From CAZSSM01 sp964609385 (GTDB lineage Bacteria > Planctomycetota > Planctomycetia > Isosphaerales > Isosphaeraceae), in contig CAZSSM010000004.1 in assembly GCA_964609385.1 (NCBI GenBank), forward strand, positions 62,001-126,000: DNA of 64,000 nt, given 5' to 3'. The notes under the pieces are model-generated. The model worked only from the letters and a program-made list of their open reading frames with translations. It was not told where the DNA came from and did no database searches. Below, piece by piece: positions 38,481 to 46,266 of this stretch. Position numbers and translations under genes: made by a program. Positions within the stretch are counted from its first letter, which is position 1. Every line of letters begins with the position of its first letter.

Positions 38481-39530
38481 ATGTCGACTCGCTCGATCAC
38501 AACGTCCCGGGAAAAGACGATCGCATGGGGTTCGATCATCCCGATCGGAATTATCCACATCGGAGCCCTCTTCGCCTTTTTACCGTCCTTCTTCTCCTGG
38601 CAAGCGTTGGCGCTCTGTGTGATTCTCCATTGGCTGACCGGTGGAATCGGCATCTGCTTGACGTATCACCGGCTCCTGACCCATCGGAGTTTCGCGGTCC
38701 GACCGTCTTGGCTCAAGTACGTCTTGACCGGGATCGGGTGCGCTGCGTGCGAAGGAGGCCCTCTGGGCTGGGTGGCCGACCACCGTCGCCACCATGCGCA
38801 CAGCGATGAAGAGGGCGACGCCCACACGCCGCATGAAGGCTTCGCGTGGGCCCACATGTTCTGGTGGATCACGCCGGAGGTGGAGACCCTCCACGACGAA
38901 GAATACTACAAGCGCTGGGTGCCCGACCTGATGAAGGATCGGGTTCTGGTCTGGATGGACAAATGGAACGGACTTTTCCCGATCGGCCTGGCAGTGATCC
39001 TGTTCGCGATCGGCGGCTGGCCGTTCGTCGTCTGGGGCGTTTGCGTTCGGACCGTCCTGGTCCTCCACGCCACCTGGCTCGTCAACTCGGCCACGCATGT
39101 CTGGGGTTATCGTTCCTACAAGACGCGTGATGACTCGACCAACCTTTGGTGGGTCGCCCTGATCACGTACGGCGAAGGCTGGCACAACAACCACCATGCG
39201 TTCGCGACCTCGGCCCGCCACGGTCTGAAGTGGTGGGAATTTGACATGACGTTCCTGATGATTCGCCTGATGAGTTTCGTGGGGATGGCCACCGACATCA
39301 AGCTCCCCAAGGAGTCTCAGCTCGAAGCTGCGGCGATCTCGAACGGCAACGACGAGGCTCCGACGGATCACTCGGACCAATCTGCGGACGGTCGCGAACC
39401 CGAACCAACCCCAGCGGTGTCGGAACCAGAGTCCGACGACGCGCCGGCTGAAGAGGCTGGAGTTTCGGACGTTGGTGGTCCGGTCGAGTCGCCGCAACCG
39501 GCAGCCGCCTTGGCGACCTCACGCGCCTGA
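38481..39530 (+). CDS. membrane fatty acyl desaturase
   Basis: A 349-residue di-iron desaturase that introduces a double bond into acyl chains at the membrane, adjusting fluidity. Three histidine boxes are present: HRLLTHRSF (H-x4-H), HRRHHAH (H-x-x-H-H) and WHNNHHAF (H-x-x-H-H), with hydrophobic spans between. ATG 38481 begins MSTRSITTSREK; a TTG seven codons earlier is not needed. The last 70 residues (after KLPKESQ) are an acidic Glu/Pro/Ala tail that looks disordered and is unusual for the family. Monocistronic, followed by a hairpin at 39609. Confidence 0.92.
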   Translation: MSTRSITTSREKTIAWGSIIPIGIIHIGALFAFLPSFFSWQALALCVILHWLTGGIGICLTYHRLLTHRSFAVRPSWLKYVLTGIGCAACEGGPLGWVADHRRHHAHSDEEGDAHTPHEGFAWAHMFWWITPEVETLHDEEYYKRWVPDLMKDRVLVWMDKWNGLFPIGLAVILFAIGGWPFVVWGVCVRTVLVLHATWLVNSATHVWGYRSYKTRDDSTNLWWVALITYGEGWHNNHHAFATSARHGLKWWEFDMTFLMIRLMSFVGMATDIKLPKESQLEAAAISNGNDEAPTDHSDQSADGREPEPTPAVSEPESDDAPAEEAGVSDVGGPVESPQPAAALATSRA

Positions 39531-39608
39531 GCGATCGGTTCGGCACTCCCTGAGTCTCTGACATCAACGCGACCGACGCCGACGACTGATTCTCGCTCCC
39601 TCCGAAAT

Positions 39609-39640
39609 GGCTGGGTCTCCTTAACCCTTTCGTCCCAGCC
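39609..39640 (+). terminator. hairpin downstream of the desaturase
   Basis: GGCTGGG (39609-39615) pairs with CCCAGCC (39634-39640) over an 18-nt loop, 79 nt past the desaturase stop and 176 nt before the tRNA gene. No T run, so termination is only probable. The 39531-39815 gap holds no gene. Confidence 0.35.
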
Positions 39641-39815
39641 CCAGCCAGCCAACTGTCTGTCGCAAATGGCGATCGCCTCGAATCGTCGATCTCCGAATCG
39701 AACGATTGGGCGACCGCCATTTCGCGCGTTCCGGAGCAATCGAACCGGGGCAGAATCGATTGGCTCTTGCTGATTGTTCGCGAATTGGTCAAGCTCAGAA
39801 GTGACCCGATCTCAG

Positions 39816-39887
39816 GCGGCCTTAGCTCAATGGCAGAGCAGGGGACTCATAATCCCTAGGTTGCAGGTTCGAGTCCTGCAGGCCGCA
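39816..39887 (+). tRNA. tRNA with CAT anticodon (Met, or Ile2 if lysidine-modified)
   Basis: A complete 72-nt cloverleaf can be folded by eye: acceptor GCGGCCT/AGGCCGC plus discriminator A, D-arm GCTC/GAGC, anticodon stem GGGGA/TCCCT with loop CTCATAA (CAT at 39848-39850), and T-arm GCAGG/CCTGC with loop TTCGAGT. CCA is not encoded. Elongator Met is the simplest reading. Its 3' part from 39841 onward is repeated at 54489, marking it as the island's attachment site. Confidence 0.9.
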
Positions 39888-40735
39888 TCCCCGACCGAAG
39901 CCGACTCGGGTCGACAACTCCCGACAGAATCAGGAGTTGCGGGCGTTCGACCCGAATCCGTGTCTTCCCCACTCTCCGACGCAAAGCGACAGCTTGCGAC
40001 TCCCTCGGTGGACAAATCGTGGGCAAGAACATGACCAGATATCTCAAACTCATTGGTTTCTTTTGACCCAATTGTGTTGTGGCTTTTGAGGAACTCAAGG
40101 TGATCGACTGCCCCTTGAATATCATGGGGTCGCGTATGGGCATATCGGCTGATCGTCAGAGTCGGATCGGAATGGCGTAGGAGTTCTTGCGCGGTCTTCA
40201 CGCTGGCCCCTCCGGAAACCACCATCGTTTCGTAGGTGTGTCGAAGCGCGTGGAAGTCGACGACCTCTTTATCGGTCGCGATTGGAATTCCTGCGCTCTG
40301 CAAGTCGGCCCGGAGCATCTTCGCGGTCTTGTCGGTCAAGTACGCAAAGACGGGCTGACCCGTTGCTTTCTCCTCGAGCCACGGACGGAGGTCTTTCATC
40401 AGTGAGGAAGGCAAGGGTTGGATCGCCTCGCGTCCGTTCTTGGTGTATCCGGCGGGGACACGGACGGTCGGCATCTCATCGCTCAGGTGAAAGGGTCCCG
40501 GGATCAGCGATCGCAGTTCACTGGCGCGCAAAACGGTTCCCATCGCGATCGCGTCGAGCAGGGCGCGCTCACGTCCCTCCAATCCGATCGAGACAGTTTC
40601 CGATGCAGCCGTTACATTAATCAGGCGTGAGAATTTGTCGGGGATCAACGCCCGTTGGATCCTCCGCCGGTCGCGCTCAGAATTGGACGCTGAATGTGGT
40701 TGCAGTCCGGTCGCACAAGGAAGAGAGCAGGCCAC
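39827..40735 (-). pseudogene. tyrosine recombinase (integrase), N-terminus missing
   Basis: Island integrase remnant of up to 302 codons. The catalytic domain is intact by motif: Arg I in VLRASELRSL, box II HALRH, and the nucleophile Tyr in ISRYAHT about 35 residues later. The N-terminal core-binding (SAM-like) domain is absent: the frame only begins shortly before the ERDRRRIQRAL linker, so 100 or more residues are lost. The frame runs through the antisense of the tRNA 3' end (CRTRTCNLGIMSPLLCH), as often seen for integrases that use a tRNA attachment site. Integration would have produced the flanking repeats. Probably inactive alone. Confidence 0.8.
39841..40028. repeat. left flanking direct repeat (tRNA 3' end plus integrase 3' end)
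   Basis: 188 nt repeated at 54489-54676 at a constant offset of 14,648 nt without gaps and with about nine mismatches by eye. The first 50 nt, covering the anticodon stem to the end of the tRNA, are identical and are the likely att core. The remainder is the 3' coding end of the integrase. Confidence 0.88.
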
Positions 40736-40867
40736 TTAGCACTGGAGGGGCTTCAGAATATTGAATAGTTCATGTATTAGGTGCAATCGCTACGGTTTTT
40801 TTGTGATATCGCTTCGTTTTGGCTATTGATCGCCATATCGAGAGATCGGCGACGCTTCGGTTCGCCG

Positions 40868-40890
40868 GCGGGTGGCTCTCGCACACCCGC
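40868..40890 (-). repeat. post-VR hairpin A
   Basis: GCGGGTG (40868-40874), loop GCTCTCGCA, CACCCGC (40884-40890). It lies 80 nt beyond the stop of protein A on the transcript side. Loop and position are shared with hairpins B and C although the stems differ. Confidence 0.7.
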
Positions 40891-40969
40891 TCGGACGACC
40901 TTCGCTCGTGAAACTCTGCTCGAGCAGTGCATCTGGTCCTGGCGTGAGCTGGGAACTGGACTTTTTCGT

Positions 40970-42691
40970 TTACCAGCCCGACGGGACTGCGGCGACACGA
41001 AAGCCCAGAAAGTAGAGCCGGCTTGTCGGCGTGTACCCGATGCGGTTGGCTGCCCGGCAGAGCTGGCCGAAGTCGCTCCAGCTCCCGCCACGCATCACGC
41101 GGTACGAAGCCTTTGAAGGCCCTGCAGGATTAGAGCTAGGAGAAACGGCATAATAGTTAATACCATGCCGGTCCCGGCACCACTCCCAAACGTTCCCATG
41201 AAGGTCATGAAGACCCCAGGCGTTCGGTCCGTAGCTCCCCACGCGTGTCGGACGGCCCAAATCCGGACCCTTCGACGCCCCGTTGTAGGGACGATCCCCA
41301 TCGAAGTTCGCTTGGCGGCTACTCAGGCTGGAGCCGAATGAGGTCGCCGTGGACGTCCCGGCACGGCAGGCGTATTCCCATTGAGCCTCCGTCGGAAGAC
41401 GGTATTCCCAGCCCAATGGAAGTGTGCCTGTGCGACGGTCTTGTTCCGTCAGCTTCCGGCAAAACGCTACCGCGTCCTCCCAAGAGACACTCTCCACCGG
41501 GAAGACCGACGTGTCCTGATCAGCTACCTGAGAACTGCCCTTGCTTGAAGAGGAGAAATAGCTCGGGTTGGTCCCCATCACCGATTCGTACTCCGATTGG
41601 GTCACCTCATACTGACCGAGCCAGAAGCCACGCGTCAGTCCGACCCGGTGCTGAAGCTCGCCGGAGCCGCGTAACCGTTCGTCTTCTGGGCTGCCCATCA
41701 GAAACGCTCCGGCCGGGCACCAGCGAAACGCCATCTTCAAGCTGTTCTCCGACCAGAGGTCGCCCGCCTCGGTCCCTTCGAAACCAGCCGAGAGTTCACC
41801 GAGGATAATTCGAGGAACCGCGCCACTTGAGAGCGGGTCTTGTTCTTCGCCCCGGAGCAAGTCTCGGATCTCCTGGCGGCTCATCCGGTAATTGACATGC
41901 GCGACCAGATCGAACCAGGAGATCTCCCGTTCTCCGGGTCGCGCCGCCGCCCCTCGGAGACCATCGAGCAGGCAGTAGGTGAACAGGCCGTGGCCGATGG
42001 CGTCTTTCTCGAAGGACTGTTGACCCGAGCGGCAACTGAAAAAGACCGCGATCCCCTCGGGCAGGCTGACGGTGCGTCCTTGGATCCCCCGCGCCCCCTT
42101 GTCTTCTTTCACACGTCGGTCACGGCAGGCGTCGACCAGGACCAACGAGCGGCCGACGTTGGGCGCCAGGATCCGGTCGGTCAGCTCACTCAAGGAGAAC
42201 AGCGTCCCGGGTTGCTCGGAGACCGCGTTGACCGGACAGTAAAACTGGTCGGGGACCTTGGGGCGGACCTCCAACTCCTGGCCATGCCCGGAAAGCATCA
42301 CCAGGGCCAGGTCCTCATCACCGAGGGGGCGAACCAGCCGACGAACGGTCGCATCGATGGCCTCTCGGGTGGCGCGTTGGCCGGTCAAGACCGTCACCTC
42401 GAAGCCTAACTTGCGGAGTTCGACGCCGATGGCCTTAACGTCGTTCTCGGCATACTTCAGATCGTTGAAGAACGGCTTCTTGTAGTCGTTGATCCCGACC
42501 AGGAACGCCACCTTCCGCACCGACCCGGTACTGGACGGGATCGGCGCAGGGGGCTCATCGCTGGTGGAACGGGAGCCCTGTTCCGAGTCGATATCTGAGG
42601 CGTCGTCTCGGTCCGCTGGGGAGTGAGTCGGAGCGCAACCCGAGATGAGCCATCCCAGCCCGAGAAGGATCACCGGGATGATACGTGACAC
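40970..42691 (-). CDS. protein A: lipoprotein with caspase-like (C14) and FGE/C-type-lectin domains
   Basis: A 573-residue fusion starting at GTG 42691 with GGAGGTGAT 5 nt upstream. The signal peptide ends in lipobox LISGC, so it is probably a membrane-anchored lipoprotein. Residues 58-290 are a caspase/metacaspase-like fold: KVAFLVGINDYKKP, catalytic His in LSGHGQE (about 136) and Cys in VDACRDRR (about 189). Residues 310-573 are an FGE-sulfatase/C-type-lectin domain (WCPAGAFLMGSPEDE, RLPTEAQWEYACRAGT, HGNVWEWCRD, MRGGSWSD...CRAANR...LGFR). The last 54 codons are the variable region. Its middle is identical in DNA to protein B. Substrate and ligand unknown; a binding-triggered protease is inferred. 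Confidence 0.88.
   Translation of the reverse strand: MSRIIPVILLGLGWLISGCAPTHSPADRDDASDIDSEQGSRSTSDEPPAPIPSSTGSVRKVAFLVGINDYKKPFFNDLKYAENDVKAIGVELRKLGFEVTVLTGQRATREAIDATVRRLVRPLGDEDLALVMLSGHGQELEVRPKVPDQFYCPVNAVSEQPGTLFSLSELTDRILAPNVGRSLVLVDACRDRRVKEDKGARGIQGRTVSLPEGIAVFFSCRSGQQSFEKDAIGHGLFTYCLLDGLRGAAARPGEREISWFDLVAHVNYRMSRQEIRDLLRGEEQDPLSSGAVPRIILGELSAGFEGTEAGDLWSENSLKMAFRWCPAGAFLMGSPEDERLRGSGELQHRVGLTRGFWLGQYEVTQSEYESVMGTNPSYFSSSSKGSSQVADQDTSVFPVESVSWEDAVAFCRKLTEQDRRTGTLPLGWEYRLPTEAQWEYACRAGTSTATSFGSSLSSRQANFDGDRPYNGASKGPDLGRPTRVGSYGPNAWGLHDLHGNVWEWCRDRHGINYYAVSPSSNPAGPSKASYRVMRGGSWSDFGQLCRAANRIGYTPTSRLYFLGFRVAAVPSGW
40973..41134 (-). other. DGR-type variable region A
   Basis: Last 162 nt of protein A. 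It encodes GGSW-SDFGQL-CRAANR-IGYTPTSR-LYF-LGFR and ends with the invariant GCAGTCCCGTCGGGC shared with B and C. Codons at variable lectin-loop positions are mostly NNC (AGC, GAC, TTC, GGC, CTC, AAC, ATC, TAC). The silent backbone differs from B and C, suggesting another template. Confidence 0.65.
41354..41739 (-). repeat. 386-nt identical block shared by proteins A and B (copy 1)
   Basis: Identical base for base to 46651-47036 by eye, including synonymous positions. It encodes the central FGE segment from about MAFRWCPAG to YACRAGT. The flanks diverge on both sides, pointing to recent gene conversion or duplication. Confidence 0.88.
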
Positions 42692-42831
42692 AGCCGATCA
42701 CCTCCGATGGGGCATCACGGGTGGGGTGGGTCGGTCCTGGGAACAGTCTGAAAACATCAGGAGAACAGCATGGGGATGATCGTGGGGACCGGTCGGCGGG
42801 GACCAGTCCGCACGATGGGAGACCTGGACGA

Positions 42832-43971
42832 TCACCGGCTATACCGGATCGCGACGGCCTCCAGGGGCGGATCGATGTCGGCACGAACTTCGACCTGTTC
42901 GTCGCGGCGATCGGGTCCGAAGCCGGTCTCGGTCTGGGCCGTGGATCGGGCTCCCGGCGCCAACTGGCGGGCCTTGCAGAACTCGACGAAGATCACGCCG
43001 ACCCGACCGGTGGGCTTGATCCCGTCTTCGTTCGAGACGACGCCCTTCCCATGCGCCTTGACCAGGAACGATCGGACGTTCGCCTCGGGGTCCGCGATCG
43101 ACTTGTGCCAGCCCTTGACCAGCATCGAGGACTTCGGCGGCGCGATGAAGTGGGTGTACTTCGGCGTGCCGTCTTCATTGCGATCCTCGCTGAACTGGAA
43201 GATGTCGATGCCGTCGATCATGACCCGTGCGGCGATTTGTTGGTCCGACTCGTTGTGGATCAGGATCTCATAAAGGTCGTCGAGGTCGAGGTCGATGAAG
43301 GCTTGTCCGTCCTCGTCGCGGACCGGACGCGAGCGAGGGTCGACGCCCTTCTCGAACTCCGAAAGCGGGCAGGCCCGGACCTCGATCGAGAACGGGCTGG
43401 TCCCTTGATCACGGACCGCCGAGACCCGGGTCTTGCCCGGTCCGTGGATGCGGACTTTGGGGTCCAGGACGCTTTCCTGCAGCTTGCGGTTCCGATCCTC
43501 TTTGGAGACGTCGCTACGCGCCGGGTCGGGCAACGCGACGGTCGGTTGGACGATCTCCATGATCGCCTTGGTGAAATCGAACTGGGCTTCGAGGTCGACC
43601 TTGTTGATCTCTTCGCCGAAGGCATCGAGGATGGTGACCTTGAGCTTGACCACCCGGAAGTCGCTGGCGGTGCGGCTCCGTGGCACGAAGCTGTAGGTCC
43701 CTTGGACGAACAACTGGGCCCGCTCGTTGACGCTCCCGCTCCGAGTCGCCTCCAGCATCTCGATGAGGAGCTGTTCGAGGCCGGCGCCACTGTTGGCGTC
43801 GTCGGTGCCGACCGAAGAGACGAACTGGAGGATCTTGACCGGCTGGCCGCGTGTCTCGGAGAGGATGTCGGAGGCCAGGTCCTTCAGCTTGTCGCGGAGT
43901 TCATCGGCACGCGTCGCCGAGCAAGCGGAGAGGCACACGAACAGGATGGCGATCGGAATCAGATGTTTCAT
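42832..43971 (-). CDS. island lipoprotein of unknown function
   Basis: A 379-residue exported protein. Signal peptide MKHLIPIAILFVCLSACS ends in a possible lipobox (CLSAC). The first part is helical and mixed (ELRDKLKDLASDILSETRG, GAGLEQLLIEMLEATRSG), then beta-rich (LFVQGTYSFVPRS, RVVKLKVTILDAFGEEINKVDLEAQFDF). The C-terminal half has a recognisable conserved-looking block: LDLDDLYEILIHNESDQQIAARVMIDGIDIFQFSED, HFIAPPKSSMLVKGWHKS. I do not recognise the family. It lies 42 nt downstream of the cytochrome gene and 140 nt upstream of protein A, all co-directional, so it may be an operon member. Confidence 0.72.
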   Translation of the reverse strand: MKHLIPIAILFVCLSACSATRADELRDKLKDLASDILSETRGQPVKILQFVSSVGTDDANSGAGLEQLLIEMLEATRSGSVNERAQLFVQGTYSFVPRSRTASDFRVVKLKVTILDAFGEEINKVDLEAQFDFTKAIMEIVQPTVALPDPARSDVSKEDRNRKLQESVLDPKVRIHGPGKTRVSAVRDQGTSPFSIEVRACPLSEFEKGVDPRSRPVRDEDGQAFIDLDLDDLYEILIHNESDQQIAARVMIDGIDIFQFSEDRNEDGTPKYTHFIAPPKSSMLVKGWHKSIADPEANVRSFLVKAHGKGVVSNEDGIKPTGRVGVIFVEFCKARQLAPGARSTAQTETGFGPDRRDEQVEVRADIDPPLEAVAIRYSR

Positions 43972-44013
43972 CGTCGAGTCATTCCTACCTGTATGGGGAT
44001 CGTTGTTGTTGGT

Positions 44014-45843
44014 TTATCGGACGAGCAGGGGGGTGTAGATGGCGGTGGAGCGGGCGAGTTCCTGCATGAGCGAGTCCAGGCCGTTGACAGCCTCCCACTC
44101 GTTGCGGCTGACCTTGCCGCCCTCGGTGAGGAGAACCTCCAGGCCGAGTTGCCTGATCCGTCGTCGGCCGACGTCGGCGATGAGCTGATCGGGATCGGCG
44201 AAGTGCAGTTCGGCCGCGACGCTCCGCAGGTCGAGGAACCGCGTCCGGTATCGCTCGGCGACGTAGCCGATCGGTTCCAAGATCGGGGTCGCTTTGTCGT
44301 CCTCGTCGTCCCCCGCCTCGAAGTAGACGCCGATGGCCTGGTCGTTGGCCTGGCGGAATCGCTGGCGGTCGCGATCGATCAGGTCGTCCATGACCTCGTG
44401 CTTCGGGTAGAGCCGACGCATGAACTCCTCGGGTCGACCGGAGATCGCGCTGTTGTCGCGGACCTCATCCCGGAAGGCGATCATGCCTTGGGAGTGACAG
44501 GCCATGCACGAGAGACCGTTGACGATCGCCGGCGTGCCGGAGATGCGCTGGTCGTCGCTGACGATCGGGATCGGCCCTTCGTCGATCCGCCGGTCCTCAC
44601 CGTCGACCAGGAGATATCCTTGGAGACCGTTAGGCAGGTTATAGATGATCTCCCCGCCGGCATGGATGAAGGCCTGGAAGGCGAAGGGGTGTTCGCCGTC
44701 GGGGAACAGGTTGAGCGGACCGAGTGGGAACCGGTTCAGCTTCGCGAGGCCGGCCAACGGCTCGAAGTCGTACGATTTCCAGTAGGCCCCGAACTTCGAC
44801 TCGAGGCGTTCCAGCATCCGGTTCTGGTTCGACACCCCACTGTCGGTGACGGCGCCTCGGGCGATCCGCTCGGGGCGGGGACGCTCGAAGGCCGCGCGGA
44901 TATCGATCCCGAGGAACCGTTCCAGGTCCTTGGCGGTCATCGCTTTGCGGTTGGCCGGGTCATCGACGTCGCGACGGGCGATCAGGTCGGGCAGGACGGT
45001 GTCGTAGACGATCTCGTGATAGAGCGGCGGCCGTGTGGCGGTGGCCACGAACCAGTCGGCGCGGAGCATCGCCAAGGGTTCGCCGGTCATCGCGGCGATC
45101 TCCTCCTGGAGTTCGTTCAGGTCGTCGCGTGCGCCGGTTCGGACCTCCAGGCCGTACGGGTAGGCTTGCTGGAGGATCCGCCAGACGTCGGCCCGGTCCC
45201 ACTCGTAATCGCGGAGGTCGATGGCGAAGACGACCTCGTTTTCGTCGACGGCTCGGGGTCGGACGACCCGGGGCGCCCAGCTCATGCTGTTGATCGCCTT
45301 GGAGAGCGCAGCGCGATGGTAACGGAGGTCCTCGTCACTGAGGCTCGGGTCGTTATAGACCTCCACCAGGGTGAAGTAGCGGAGGAACGGCCGGTCGTCG
45401 CGGTCGACGTCGTCGAGGTCGTCCCGGACCGCCTCTAGGACCGTCTCCAACGGGAGAAAGTCGCGGGACTCGGCCTCGGGGAACGCCGGGGCGCCGGCCT
45501 CGATCCAGGCGCGGATGGCCTCGATCTCGTCGTCGGTGGGCCGCTCGCGGATGGAACGGGGCGGCATGAACCCGCTCTTCGGGTAGTCGTAGATGTCGGA
45601 CGCCTCGGCATCGCCGGGCACCAAGACGCCGTAGTCGGTCATGCCGGCGATGTCGGTGGCGGCGAATTCCGGATTGCTCGAACCCGGCCCATTGTGACAC
45701 CCCTGACAGTGGCGTCTGAGAACCGCCAGGGCGTCGGTGGCCAGATCATCGGGATCATCCTGCTGGGCGAGTGCCGTGCCGTTGGCGGTCAGACAGATCC
45801 CGAGTGCGAGGAGGCTCGGGATCATGAGCGGTCGTCGGGTCAT
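44014..45843 (-). CDS. exported diheme c-type cytochrome (planctomycete type)
   Basis: A 609-residue protein with a signal peptide (IPSLLALGICLTANGTALAQ). Two heme-c attachment sites are visible: CQGCH near residue 48, in a planctomycete-cytochrome-like N-terminal domain (LRRHCQGCHNGPGSSNPEF, FMPPRS), and CMACH near residue 420 (NGLSCMACHSQGMIAFRDEVRD). The region between is long and mixed (about 350 residues). Extracytoplasmic electron transfer or peroxidase-like redox function is inferred from the hemes only. GGAGAA lies before ATG 45843. An electron-transfer protein inside an island of caspase-like proteins is unexpected. Confidence 0.82.
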   Translation of the reverse strand: MTRRPLMIPSLLALGICLTANGTALAQQDDPDDLATDALAVLRRHCQGCHNGPGSSNPEFAATDIAGMTDYGVLVPGDAEASDIYDYPKSGFMPPRSIRERPTDDEIEAIRAWIEAGAPAFPEAESRDFLPLETVLEAVRDDLDDVDRDDRPFLRYFTLVEVYNDPSLSDEDLRYHRAALSKAINSMSWAPRVVRPRAVDENEVVFAIDLRDYEWDRADVWRILQQAYPYGLEVRTGARDDLNELQEEIAAMTGEPLAMLRADWFVATATRPPLYHEIVYDTVLPDLIARRDVDDPANRKAMTAKDLERFLGIDIRAAFERPRPERIARGAVTDSGVSNQNRMLERLESKFGAYWKSYDFEPLAGLAKLNRFPLGPLNLFPDGEHPFAFQAFIHAGGEIIYNLPNGLQGYLLVDGEDRRIDEGPIPIVSDDQRISGTPAIVNGLSCMACHSQGMIAFRDEVRDNSAISGRPEEFMRRLYPKHEVMDDLIDRDRQRFRQANDQAIGVYFEAGDDEDDKATPILEPIGYVAERYRTRFLDLRSVAAELHFADPDQLIADVGRRRIRQLGLEVLLTEGGKVSRNEWEAVNGLDSLMQELARSTAIYTPLLVR

Positions 45844-46165
45844 TGGGAATTCTCCAAGGTCTCGTTCCTGATCACGCGGAGTTGGTCGAACTCGGCCGCG
45901 ACGAGGCGGTCGGTGGGGATGGGTATCGGGGTTGGACTCCGAGAGGAGAACGATCGGCGTCGCGAATTCTCGCGAAAAACCTCGAAAAAATGCGATCGGG
46001 TCGGAGTCGGACCTCGTTTAGGGCCCCCCCACTCATGAGACGGATCGGGATTTCCTTTGGAATGCCTCGATCAGACCGAAATCCCTCTTGTTTCGCATAA
46101 TCGTTACAATCGGAACAGGAAAAATGGGTCGCGAAATCCGCTCCGCCTCACGCTACGGCACGACA
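45844..46165. other. intergenic region between protein B and the cytochrome
   Basis: The 423-nt gap holds no gene. Its left part is the cytochrome promoter region. Its right part (about 46095-46265) is similar to the sequence downstream of protein C, including 'aaaatggg-y-cgcgaa' and hairpin B. Confidence 0.4.
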
Positions 46166-46190
46166 CATGGGTGGCTAGCGCACACCCATG
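46166..46190 (-). repeat. post-VR hairpin B
   Basis: CATGGGTG (46166-46173), loop GCTAGCGCA, CACCCATG (46183-46190), 77 nt beyond the stop of protein B. Same loop pattern GCTNNCGCA as hairpins A and C, with a different stem sequence. Confidence 0.72.
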
Positions 46191-46266
46191 CGTCAGCCTG
46201 CGCTCCCGGGCTTCGCTCCAAAGACCAGAACTTGATCCCGTACTCGATCGTGTTCTGGATCTCGCT

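Noticed and set aside
42685..45438. A 917-codon plus-strand frame antisense to the lipoprotein and cytochrome genes
   Set aside because: Shadow of two minus-strand genes with signal peptides and heme motifs; no recognisable domain.
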